Source: Falciphora oryzae (taxonomy: Eukaryota; Ascomycota; Sordariomycetes; Magnaporthales; Magnaporthaceae). Taken from it: 64,000 nt of DNA. The DNA lies in the NCBI GenBank assembly GCA_000733355.1, contig JNVV01000024.1:203865-267864 (forward strand), given 5' to 3'. A program made the position numbers and the translations under genes. The notes under the pieces are model-generated. The model was given only the letters and a program-made list of their open reading frames with translations, searched no databases and was not told the origin of the DNA. Shown here piece by piece: positions 11,697 through 23,742 of this stretch (positions within the stretch are counted from its first letter, which is position 1; each line of letters starts with the position of its first letter).

Positions 11697-14600
11697 ATGC
11701 CGCGGCCGACCCCGCCGGCCGATGTTGCCGCCGCCAACCAGTATCTTGGGGTCATGGAAAGGAAGCGCCGGCCGGCATGGATAACAGCTTCGCCTTCTGT
11801 CGCCCCATCCCCTCGCAAAAAACGAACTCTCGACCAAGCACCACAGCCGGATTTGCCCCCGCGATTGCTGCCTCCCTCGGACAGCGTCCCGCAACCTCAA
11901 TCGACTGGGTAAGTTCTCTCTGCCTCGCCTTGCAGACTTGTTCCTGCCCCCCCACTTTTGGAACGCCCCGACCGCGTTCGCGACCGCGTCTGACGCCCAC
12001 GGACTCTTGCGATCCCAACCAGGGCGTGTCTTGTGGGTTGGTCCTGACCACGCTGTATTTCGCTGACCGTGCGCCCAGCCCCAATGTTCTTCCGTCCCCG
12101 GCACCTAGCGACGAACCGAGCCCCACGGCCGCGATCCCACAGGACAGCGCCAACCAGAACTCCCCATCAGACGAGGCGCCGCCACAGAGCATGGAAAGCT
12201 CCGGTCTGGCTCCGGATGCCTCCCACAGCACACCGGTGACCGAGGCCAGGATGTGCGTCCCGGCTGGCTTCGTTGCTCTCGACAACCAGGCTCAGAACAT
12301 TAGACATGGCAGCCCGCCGAGGCCAGCGCCCGTGCTCTCCTTAGATACCTCAGGGTTCCAGAGTCCGCCAGTTGCTGTCAACGCACCCGGCACGTCTCCC
12401 GCCCCCGTCAACACCGCGTTTCCGCCGCCGCATCAGCCGTCTATGTCGCCGAGCGGGGCCTCGACCAACACTCCGGCGTCTGCAGTGCCTCTGGCGCCGA
12501 GGACACCGGGTCAATCTCCTCTGGTGCAGGCCGGTAACTTGCCCAAGAGAAGGCGTATTGAGTCAGTCGACAACCGCTCCCCGCTCCACGCGCGCCCAGC
12601 GATGTATTCGCACTCGGCCTGTTAACTGTTTGCCTGCTGACACATGAGCCAATCTTCGCAGATCAGCCCAGAGTCCCGGTGGAAGTGCGGACGCCCAGAG
12701 AATCGACTTCGCGACAAAAATACGGAACATGCCTCAAGGCCTCGATCGCTCGAGGATGATGTTGGTGTCCGACGCGGATAGCAAAAAAGATCTAACCTTC
12801 CTCCACATCCACCAAACGTACTGCGCTTGGTCGCGAGGCGAACTGGCACCTCTCACAGACAAGCGCAGGATACCACGACCGATCGTCGACAAAACTTTCG
12901 GGATCTTGCAGAAGATTCTTAAGGACAATCAGACCCTCCTGCCCGGCAATCTCAAATTCTTCGTCGCGTTCCCCGGACCGCTGGAGGCAGCCATCACAGA
13001 CTCATGGGTCAAATTCGCCGATAGCCTGGCTAGGAACTGGGAGTCAATGGTTTACGTGGCTTTCTCGCGACAGCGTCCCCTGCTGGTGAGCGAGATGATC
13101 TGCTTCCTTGGGTGTCGATCCGTCATTATGCAGAAGCTCCTGTTCACCGCGAACAGGAGAAGCCTCGGCGTCCTAGACGATCGGGGAGTGGGCGAGGCGA
13201 TGGATGTCGTGTTCGCCCACGACCAGCAGACAGCCATGAGTGCGCTTGACTTCCAAGCCGGGGACAGCCGCGGCTACACCTGGCAGTACCTCGAAAGCAG
13301 GAGTCAGAGTATAGTCGATCAGTACCGGGCCTGCGTGGTGGCCGCAAACCGCCCGGTTCCCGGCCAGAACGGACCGATATCTGGGACACCCTGGCAGACC
13401 TCCCCGGCAGTCAGCTCGCCGCAGTTCTCTCAATCCCCGATAGCATTCAGCGCGCCGCACCAGCAGCCGCAGCCGACGCCGCCAGCAGCGTATACCGGGG
13501 GAATGCACCGGCAGCAGAACAGACAAGTGTCGGCAGTGGGTCCAGCCGTCGAGAACCTGGTTAGCCCCGGTTATGCTACACAGGCGCAGAGGCTGCCGCA
13601 AACGATGAGCCCTGGCGCTCAGAGTAGCGTGTATTCGAACGCTCCGCAACGACAGTCTTCTGCGCCAACACCGCACAACTTCCCCGTGAGCCAATCGTTT
13701 CATCCATCACCGGGCTTTGCTGTCCAGGCCTCGCCGCAGAGCCACGGCGCGAACCCTACGCAAACACCCTTGCGACACCCGCATCACCAGCAGATCATCC
13801 AGGACTATCGTCGTCAGTCGCTTCCCCTGGTCCAGGGAGGGCATCCGATCCCCCCTGTTCCCTCAAACGGCCATATGCTTTCACCTGGACCGCATGTCGT
13901 TTTCCCCAGCCAGCTCCATGGCGCCACAGCACATCCCATGACGTCTGCCAGGCCGAACTCCCTGCCCAGCAGCGGTGACATGCATGGTCGCATCTATCAA
14001 CCTCGCCAGCTGCCGCCTGCGTCGGTGGGGCTCCCCTCGGCTCTGATACCTCGGGACAAACAGCCTTTGCTCCCGTCCCCGGGAGAGCTTATTCCAAGGC
14101 CCGAGCACGCCCACGACCCGTACCACGAGAGCTCCCTGAACATGGCGATGCACCAGATCCACTTGCGGAGCCCCGTGAGAACGAATCGGGTTCTTAACGG
14201 CAAGCGGGTGTCGCAAGAACGCCACTATCAGTTCGTCAACGGATTCGCCGTCGCCCCTGTGGTGATACTCAGCTCCAGCTGCAGCACCACTGAACTTAGT
14301 TTCGACGTAGACGACGAGACGCTGTCACGCCTTTCCAAGCCCGTCCCGCAGCAAGGGGGCGAGCCGCAAGTCCCAGTCCACGAATACGAGGACGGCACGT
14401 TGCGCATGCGACTGCGATGCTGCAAAATTGGCGGCCACACGGCAGACGTATCCCAGTCGAAGTGGGTTAATCTCGAGAGTTCGTGGCCGGCGCACATCTT
14501 CATGATGTTCAACGACAAGACGGCGTTGACTCCGAGGCGGAAGCCGCACTACGGCAAGGATCTCCCCGCTGAGCTGACATCATATCTTGTCGGTGGGAAG

Positions 14601-15371
14601 AACCAAGTTAAGATTGCGCTATCAATGCCCAGGGCGCCCGTGGAGTACTATGCAGTGGCGGTCGAGACTGTCGTGACGAAGAGCCACTCGTCTCTTTGGA
14701 ACCAGATCCGAAACGACCAAGTCCTCCCCCCAGAGAAGACATTGGAGGTGATTCGGAAGCGAATTGGTATGAACAATGATGACGACAACGATGACGGCAT
14801 TATGGTAATGACCGATGAGCTGCCCATCGATCTTGCGGATCCGTTCTCAGCCATCATGTTCAAGACGCCAGTCCGAGGTGCCAAATGTACTCACCTGGAA
14901 TGCTTCGACTTGGGCAACTGGCTCGAAACGCGCGAGCGCAAGCCTGCCCGCAAATGCATCTCGCACAAGGCAGATACATGCGACGCGACGTGCCGCTGGC
15001 AAATTTCCGAACCGACAGTGGTGGACAAGTGGCGGTGCCCAATCAAGAGCTGTTTCGGGGACGCTCGTCCATGCAGCCTGGTGGTGGACGGGTTCTTGCT
15101 CGAGGTGCGCCGGAAACTCGAGTCCACAGGCCGACTCGACGCGCGAAGCATCCGCGTCTCAGCAGATGGGTCCTGGAAGCCGGTCCCGGACCGGAACGAG
15201 AACGATAACGTCAACGACGATTCGGGCAGCGACGACGACTGCAAGGGCAAGGAGGTACCGGGCCGGCGGAGCAGGAGCAAGAGCAGATCAGGCAGGGCGA
15301 CCTCGACTGGTAGCGTCTATCCGGATGTCCGCTCTCTCCATGCGCTCTCCGAAGTCATCGACCTCACCTAA
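11697..15371 (+). CDS. MIZ/SP-RING zinc-finger protein, candidate SUMO E3 ligase
   Basis: Three exons: 11697..11908, 12079..12603, 12662..15371, joined across GTAAGT...CAG and GTATTC...CAG introns (the second with TGCTGAC as branch site), giving 1148 aa. The N-terminal 250 residues are Pro/Ser/Thr-rich and disordered, with basic nuclear-signal-like runs (RKKR, KRRR). A conserved globular region follows, then a Gln/Pro-rich middle. The C-terminal MIZ/SP-RING has CTHLECFDLGNWLE and WRCPIKSC, followed by an acidic tail and a SUMO-interaction-like hydrophobic end (VIDLT). The family (PIAS/Siz/Zmiz) promotes SUMO conjugation in the nucleus; no SAP domain was recognised, so it resembles Zmiz more than Siz1. 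An upstream in-frame ATG at 11661 is a possible alternative start. Confidence 0.85.
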
Positions 15372-15483
15372 CGTCCGAGGGGACTACCGCCCCTTGTATC
15401 ATCATCACCATGCAAAGCCCGCATTCGCATGGTCATATTATCTTCTGGGCTTTTCATTCTCCTTCCCCCTCCCCCGAACATAA

Positions 15484-15521
<38 letters not shown>

Positions 15522-17510
15522 TACATACGCTCACACCCCTCACCAATTTCACAACATACAGCCACCCAAACACAACCTCCACATCTACCTTTCCGCTTCT
15601 TTGATACACCGTCGGCGTTTAGCGGTTAGCATATACCCTTGGCCATATTGTGACAGGGCACACGGTCACGGGCGGCAGGAAAAGGCGCCAAAAGGGAAGC
15701 ATGGGCGTTTCCCCTCTTTTCTTTTTTTTTTTTTTTTTTTTTTTTGGAATTATTGTTCACATCGTAATCATGTCACTGAATCTGGGGTCTTTTTCTTTAT
15801 CGTCTTTTTGTCTGGGGGTTTGGACTCATGGCGCTGGTGCATATCGAGCATTTTCTTGCAGCGTTCTTTCTCGGCCAGCTTGTGGGGACTCTTGAAGAGG
15901 TCGCAAATGGAGGCGAGAGAAATGGCAGGGAGTCGTGGCCGATGAGCCACGTGGTTGGCACTGGGCACGCCGCTCCCTGGACGGTGACTGTTACCGGGAC
16001 TGTCTCCCGAATATACCCTTTTTTATTGTATGTACGGTGTTTGTTTTGGGCGTTGTGGAAGGTAGAGAGCAAGCGGCAGGCGCGGCGCCAAACGAATAGC
16101 AACGAGAAACGAAGACTACGAAATCGGAAACCTAAGGGCAGGTCGATGCCGACCTCGGGCGTGAAATGCCAAACCTCTTCTTTGCATCACCTTTGACTCA
16201 CACGATAGTATGCCAGGTCGAATGAAATATGGAGGTTGCCAGGGCTGAAGCTGGGGAGGGTTATCGGTGCGAACGTTGGGCTCGGAAGAGGCACAGGTCG
16301 ACGTTGGGTTTAGGTCCGTTAAGAAGGCGACCAGTTCTCCCTTTGAGGCAAAGGCTCTGCTTTTTCGACAACTGTCGATGGTTCTTTTCCCGAGCGGGCT
16401 ACCTTGACGTCGGCAAACAACTCAATCTCGTCACATTCCTTCCATGTCGATCAGCAGGCGGGAGGGAGCCAACGAAGGTCAGCACTAAAAATAGCAGCGA
16501 TCGATTTGCGCTGCATGGACGGGGGCGTTTCGAGCTGTGCCGCCCAGATGGAGCTCAGCAGCCGATCATGCACGCCAATGGGTTGCTGCGAGGCCGGGCG
16601 ACTTAGAATAGAAGCCGCGGGGGTTTTTTTTTGCTCGTGGTTCTGCAGATTTGATTTCGCGCTGTTTTATCTGCTAGAAACATATCATCGCAAACTTTTT
16701 CTTCTGGTATTGATACCCACCTGCCATCCAACTGCTTCCCGTTGTGCTGCTGAGATTTATTTCCCTTTCGAGACTCGCCGCCCGAGCCGAGTAGCAACCG
16801 CCAGCACAGCCAAACGCTGAGAAGCAAGGGGGGCAAACTACAAGGAAAAAAAAAGGAGGCGAAGCAGGGCGAAAATTACGCACGCCCACCACGGCGCTGC
16901 CACTCAGGCCACGGCGTCCTCGGCCAGTCTGCGTCCGACCAGTCCGCCTTTTCTGGCTTCCGCGGAAGCAACACGCGCGTTCGGGCGTGTTTTGTAGCCG
17001 AAAGAAGCACCGCTTCCGCGCGTCTGCCACCAGGCAGGTGGTGACTGCTAGTCGTGGGGTAGGTTCTGTGGGAAAATGAGAGATTTCCCTCCTGCGATCC
17101 CTGTTCAAAGGTTGTTTGGTGTTGATTTATTTCTCCTGCTTTTTCATACCTTAAGCTCCTCGCAGTTCCTTTATTCCTGAGCTCTCGCGAGTCGCTACGC
17201 ACCCGCTGGAGCGACGAGTTGCAGCGCCGCGCCAAGGCAGCACGGTGACCCCACCCATTGCGTCAGGGGTGACCGAAGCTTCCATCAGACAACACCTTCA
17301 CGAGCAGAAGTTTGAGCTCGTCGGCAGATTCTGATATCCACCTGCCACAGTCACGCAACAGGGCTGACAGCAACCACGCCCGCACGTCACAGCCTGGCTC
17401 TGTGGTTCAGAGCCGGCTGATAACTGCGGCCGACACCCTCGTCGTCGCCCCGAAGCGGCGGCCCTCGCGCCCAGCCCAAGCCCCTCCCAGAACTCACCTA
17501 CAAACCCACC
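15372..17510. other. Intergenic region between MIZ protein and arrestin-like gene
   Basis: About 2.1 kb in tandem orientation: the 3' flank of the MIZ gene with an AC microsatellite and a T tract near 15720-15745, then the promoter and probable long 5' UTR of the arrestin-like gene. No recognisable gene. Confidence 0.55.
15485..15519. repeat. (AC)n microsatellite
   Basis: About 17 AC dinucleotides in the 3' flank of the MIZ gene, probably within its 3' UTR. Confidence 0.9.
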
Positions 17511-19241
17511 ATGTCCATCCGCATTGTGCTGGACAATGGCCCGCCAGAACAGTACACCAACCTCGACGTGGTGTCGGGGCGCGTGGTGCTCAGCCTCACC
17601 CGCGCCGAGCAGGTCGGCGCCGTGGTCGTCAAGCTGGAGGGCGAGAGCCGCACGGCGCTGGGCGTGCCGGCCACGGACCCTAATTATCCCCCGGGCGCGT
17701 ACCCGCACAACCCGCGCGTGCGGCCCGGCCGCCGCAACTTTGGCCCGCCGGGTGCCCCAGGCAGCATCGTGCACGAGAACCACAAGGTCCTCTACCGCGT
17801 GCAGCAGGTGTTCCCGGGCCCCGAGGTGCCGCCGCACGCCGTGCCCGTCTGGCTCAACCCGGGCCAGCACACGTTCCAGTTCCGCTTCAAGATCCCCATG
17901 GACAACGGCTGCGGCGACCCGCACTCGATGGCCCAGCTGGGCGGGCTCGGCGGCGCCGGCGGCTTCGGGGATGGCGCCGGCGGCCTCTTCGGCATCGGCG
18001 GCATCCGCGTCATGGACGGCAGCCGTCAGCTGCTCTACTCGCACGTCACCAAGCAGCTGCCCCCGACCTTCACGGGCTTGCCCCACCAGGCCGAGGTCGG
18101 CTACTACGTCAAGGTGACCATCCAGCGGCCCGGGCTGCTCAAGGAGAACTGGCGCTACCAGCTCAACTTCCGCCTGCTGCCGCTCGAGCCGCCCAGGGTC
18201 ATCCCGACGGGCCAGGAGGCCTACGCCCGCAGGCCTTTTACCTTCCGCCCGCGCTCGCCGAGCTCGGCTGCTGCTGCCGAGAGTGGGGGAAAGAAGAAGA
18301 ACTTCTTTTCCTCGAGCAGCAAGTCGAATAACCCCTTCTTTAGCCATAACTCCTCCTCCGCGACCAACGCCGGCGAGGGAGGGAGCAACAATGCCAGTGG
18401 CAACAACAGTACCAATAACGACGGCAACGGCAATAGCAACAGCGCCGCTGGCACCCTGGGCGTGGACCAGCCGCTGCAGCGCGGCCTGCCCCCCGCCGTG
18501 GAGGTGTCTGCACGGCTGCCCTACCCGAGCATCCTGACGATGGGCAGGCCGCTCCCGCTACGCATGATCGCGCGCAAGCTGGCGCCCAGCCTCGAGCCCG
18601 TCTTCCTGACGAGCCTGCACGCCGAGCTGGTGGCGTCGACGACGGTGCGGTGCCAGGACCTGACCAACATCGAGACGAACCGCTGGGTCGTCGTGTCGCG
18701 CCCGGACCTGTCCGTCCCCGTCGTCACGCCCGACGGCCCCGTCAACGACGAGCTCGTCCTGCCCGCCTCGTCGCTGTGGGGAGGCGCGGACTGCCACGTC
18801 CCCGGGGCCCTGGGCCAGGCGGGCATGACCCCCACGTTCACGACGTGCAACCTGAGCCGCACCTTCAGGCTCGAGATCAAGGTCGGGCTGAGCTGGGGCC
18901 TGCGCGCGACGCTGCCGAGGGGCGTCCAGCCGCAGACGATACTGCTGCCGCTCGTCTTCAGCTCCATCGAGGTGTACTCGGGCCTCGCCGTGCCGGAGAG
19001 TAAGGCCTCCGGGCAGGCGGCGACGTCGGGGGTGACGCCCGGCGAGAGCAGCAGCACCGGTGCCGCCCATGGCACTGCTGCCGCGGCTGGCGTCCCGCCG
19101 GCATTACCGCCTAGGAGACCGACGATGCCGAGCCAGGCGGCCAGCGCCGCTGGGCCCTCCCAGGGAGGACAGCCTGGGCAGCCTGGCGAATACGAAGAGC
19201 CTCCGCCCAGTTATGAGGAGGCTATGAATTCCAAGACATGA
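17511..19241 (+). CDS. Arrestin-related trafficking adaptor (ART) with PPSY motif
   Basis: Single exon of 576 aa. An arrestin-N-like fold begins at residue 1 (MSIRIVLDNG..., VVSGRVVLSL, AVVVKLEGES), interrupted by a Gly-rich loop around residues 140-160. The arrestin-C-like part follows a low-complexity Ser/Asn-rich insertion (about residues 250-320) and contains ARLPYPSILTMGRPLPLR and LRLEIKVGL-type strands. The extreme C-terminus carries EEPPPSYEEA, a PPxY ligand for the WW domains of Rsp5/Nedd4-type ubiquitin ligases. ARTs in fungi bring that ligase to plasma-membrane transporters to trigger endocytosis in response to nutrients. The cargo is unknown. Start: the ATG preceded by ACCC, with no earlier protein-like sequence. 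Confidence 0.85.
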   Translation: MSIRIVLDNGPPEQYTNLDVVSGRVVLSLTRAEQVGAVVVKLEGESRTALGVPATDPNYPPGAYPHNPRVRPGRRNFGPPGAPGSIVHENHKVLYRVQQVFPGPEVPPHAVPVWLNPGQHTFQFRFKIPMDNGCGDPHSMAQLGGLGGAGGFGDGAGGLFGIGGIRVMDGSRQLLYSHVTKQLPPTFTGLPHQAEVGYYVKVTIQRPGLLKENWRYQLNFRLLPLEPPRVIPTGQEAYARRPFTFRPRSPSSAAAAESGGKKKNFFSSSSKSNNPFFSHNSSSATNAGEGGSNNASGNNSTNNDGNGNSNSAAGTLGVDQPLQRGLPPAVEVSARLPYPSILTMGRPLPLRMIARKLAPSLEPVFLTSLHAELVASTTVRCQDLTNIETNRWVVVSRPDLSVPVVTPDGPVNDELVLPASSLWGGADCHVPGALGQAGMTPTFTTCNLSRTFRLEIKVGLSWGLRATLPRGVQPQTILLPLVFSSIEVYSGLAVPESKASGQAATSGVTPGESSSTGAAHGTAAAAGVPPALPPRRPTMPSQAASAAGPSQGGQPGQPGEYEEPPPSYEEAMNSKT

Positions 19242-21012
<1,771 letters not shown>

Positions 21013-21367
21013 TTTGGTCTCTATTTCTCTTATTGGCCCCCAGAGGTTTTTGTCGGCTGGTGTTCTGATGGCAGGAAGCGGAGTATGGCGTTCGTCGGGG
21101 TTTGTTTATCTATTTTCTTTTCTTTTCTTCGAAGGGCAGACAAAAGGAAGGACACGAGTCTCCCAAAACATCGATTGATGCACAAAAAGATACCTACCAT
21201 GTATTTAGCAGAGGAACTTTACTACGAGGACACTACGATATGACCATATAGACGCAACACGCGCCGCGATTTGAACGGTTGACTACGGGTATCATTTCTA
21301 GTACATTGGGCAGCGAGCCCTTGGCTTGACTGCACGCCATCTTCGCTCCTCCAAATAACAGCATCTA
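21013..21367. other. Convergent spacer DIM1 / TFIIIC subunit
   Basis: 355 bp between two stop codons of convergent genes; presumably both 3' UTRs. No gene seen. Confidence 0.65.
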
Positions 21368-22988
21368 CTAAACGGTGCGGCTTCCTTCTGCCGCTTGTTC
21401 CTCCTCCTGAGCCTCATCTAGGGGGTTCAACCGTCGTCGCTTCTTAGGGCTCAATGATGTAGAACCCTGACCAGCCTCCGCATTCTGGTCGTCGCCGTCT
21501 GCCGTCGCACCGGGCGAAGGCGGTTCAAGAAAGTCCGGGTTAGTAGCACCAAACCACCAGCGGCCGTCCAGCCCCACGTGCGATCCGGCGTCACCTTCAC
21601 TCTCGTCCCCTCCCCTCCTGCCCCGCCTGTCATCCAGCCTTCGCCGCCTCCTGCGCGGCTGATTGCCGTCGTTGATGCGCTGGAGGCGCGCGCGCTGCAT
21701 CTTGCGGCCGTCCTCGTACCCCTTCTTGCGCGCCTTCTTCTCGCGCTCAAAGTCCTCGTCCGAGTCGTCCTCGACAAAGTCGTCCGGGTTTTCGACCGTC
21801 GCGACCGTGACCTCGTCGTCCTCGCCGCGTTGCCGCTTGAGCGCCGCCAGCCGCTCCAGGAACCGGGCCTGCGGCCGGCGCTGGCCGGTGCGGTCGTCGG
21901 CCACGTGGATCGCGAACCCGTTGGCCGCCCGCGCCGCCCGATGAGCCTCGTGGCGGCGCCGCGGGGCCGAGAGCGCCGTCAGGGTCGTCGGGCGGCACTG
22001 CAGGCGCGCCGACGAGGCGGCGAGGAGGGTGGCGCCGGGTAGGGCTGTGATGTAGGGCAGGGGCTTGCCGGTGCTGGTTCCTCCTCCCCCGCCTTTTGTC
22101 CCGGGCCTTGGGCCCGACGTTGTGCTGCTGGTGCTGCTTCCCGGTCGCCCGACGTTGGTGGCTGGGTTTGGGGTCCCGCTGCCGCCGTCTTCTGTCCCGC
22201 CTTCATCTTCGTCGTCGTCCTGGTCCTCCTGCTCCTTGTCGAGCGGCTCCGTGAAGATCAGCTCGGTGCCGATGTTGTTCGCCCACGTCCCCGTGAAGAC
22301 CATGCCCCTGTGAGCGATGAGGGGTCGCTCCGTGTGTAGATCCATAATCTGTATCTGGCGCTCTTCGTCATCCTCCCACTTTTTTCCTCGGCTACTTTGC
22401 CGAAGGGCGTCTCCTCCGTCGCCTCCTGTTGGGGAGCGTCCTTTGTGGGTCGTCGCACCAGCCTTGTCCCTTCGGCCCCTGCGCCGCGCTCCATCGTCGT
22501 CATCGTCGTCGTCGTCGTCAAATACCCCGCTGATGTCGGGCTTCTCCAGCATTGGGTTGAACCAGCTCTTGTAGCCCCCACGCGTGTTGTGGATGATGGC
22601 GTCATCTTTGAGCTGGGCGAAATCGGGGATTGACAGGTCAACGGTCAGATAGTATGACTGTTATTTCGTTTCCAACAATTAGTTAAGCTGGTGCGCAAAC
22701 AACAGCCTGCTAAAGAGGGTAGTGAGAACAACTTACCTCGGTCTCCGTCGTAGAATACTCATACTCCCATTCCGATTCAGAACTGTCGCCGCCGTCTTCG
22801 CCCTCGGCCTCGCCCTCGACGTCGCCCGCTGACCGGGACTGTTCCCCGGAGGATTCTGGCGACGAGGTTCGAGCTGCAGCTGGCGCTTTCGCGGTCGCAG
22901 GAGCTGCCGGCTGTGGCCGTGATGGTAAAGGCTGGTGAGAATTGGCGTGGGCCGCAGTGGGCGGGTTCGCGGCAGGCAAAGAAGCCAT
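21368..22988 (-). CDS. TFIIIC triple-barrel-domain subunit (tau55/Sfc7-like)
   Basis: Two exons, 22988..22737 and 22657..21368, joined at GTAAGT...CAG; product 513 aa. After a disordered acidic N-terminus, the motif EWEYEYSTTETE is joined across the intron to SYYLTVDLSIPD. Later IQIMDLHTERPLIAHRG, MVFTGTWANNIGTELIF completes the triple-barrel (TFIIIC_sub6, PF10419) signature. A poly-Asp insertion (nine D) lies between strands, and the C-terminal half is charged with several Arg-rich nuclear-signal-like runs. The known role is in TFIIIC, which binds A/B-box promoters and recruits TFIIIB for RNA polymerase III at tRNA and 5S genes. The long C-terminal extension has no recognised domain. The gene is divergent from HIS7 and convergent with DIM1. 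Confidence 0.85.
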
Positions 22989-23742
22989 CGATCAGGGAGG
23001 GTGCAGAGGTCGGGTCATGCGGAAGCAGAAATATGAATGGATCTAGATGTTTGTGCATGTCGCAGTGGGTGAAGCATCTCGTAGATCATTGGAGGCTCCC
23101 GCCTTTCTTGACGGTTGCGGATCGCGAATTCCTCAACCGTGGCTGCAGGAACGCATCACCAGCTTGCTTTCCCCTCGGACCCACTATCATCACGTAGTTG
23201 CCCCACCCCCTTACCGGTCCGCCGGCATTGGAGAGCTCCTAGGTAGCCCGACGCATTTTGCTACCAGGTACCCACCAGATACAAGGCACGCGGACTAAAA
23301 TAAAACGTGCACCTCCGCCACCAAAAGCAACTTTGCCTTGCACCATACAGAAGCGGTACGAAATAGGCTGCACACGTCTGCATGAAAAATTAAAATTTGA
23401 AGCACGAATACCTAATTCGTTAGATACGATAATAATTGCAAAGTGGAAAATAGCTGCAAATTGGGATTTTTTGTCGTAAAAGTAGCCCATTTGGATGGAG
23501 GTGCAGGTGGTATAGAGGTGCACGTTTTTATTCCAACCCGCGTGGCAAGGTGCCTAGGTGAGGATAAGGTCACCGCTAGGTCCACCAGTATCCATGGTGA
23601 CGCGAGAGGCGGCTCCATTTGACTCAGCGAGATGTGTTTGGCGCGCAAAGAAAGAGAAGAAAGAAAGAAAAAAAGCTGTCATTCGTTCGTCTCCAAGGCA
23701 GAGTAGGAATCTCATTGGTTTCATCCATAGAGCCGAGCAAAG
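22989..23742. other. Shared divergent promoter region, TFIIIC subunit / HIS7
   Basis: 754 bp between two divergent start codons, expected to drive both genes. It contains one perfect TGACTCA site near HIS7 and a pyrimidine/purine-skewed stretch before the HIS7 ATG. No gene was recognised. Confidence 0.6.
23620..23626 (+). promoter_or_regulatory. Gcn4/CPC1-type binding site TGACTCA upstream of HIS7
   Basis: Exact palindromic TGACTCA, 117 bp before the HIS7 ATG. In fungi this is the target of the bZIP activator Gcn4 (CPC1 in Neurospora), which raises amino-acid biosynthetic genes during starvation; HIS genes are standard targets. Site inferred from sequence and context. Confidence 0.6.

Noticed and set aside
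11196..12104. 302-codon open frame on the minus strand
   Set aside because: Overlaps the promoter and first exon/intron of the MIZ gene on the opposite strand; no recognisable domain.
17298..18347. 349-codon open frame on the minus strand
   Set aside because: Antisense to the arrestin-like gene; shadow frame.
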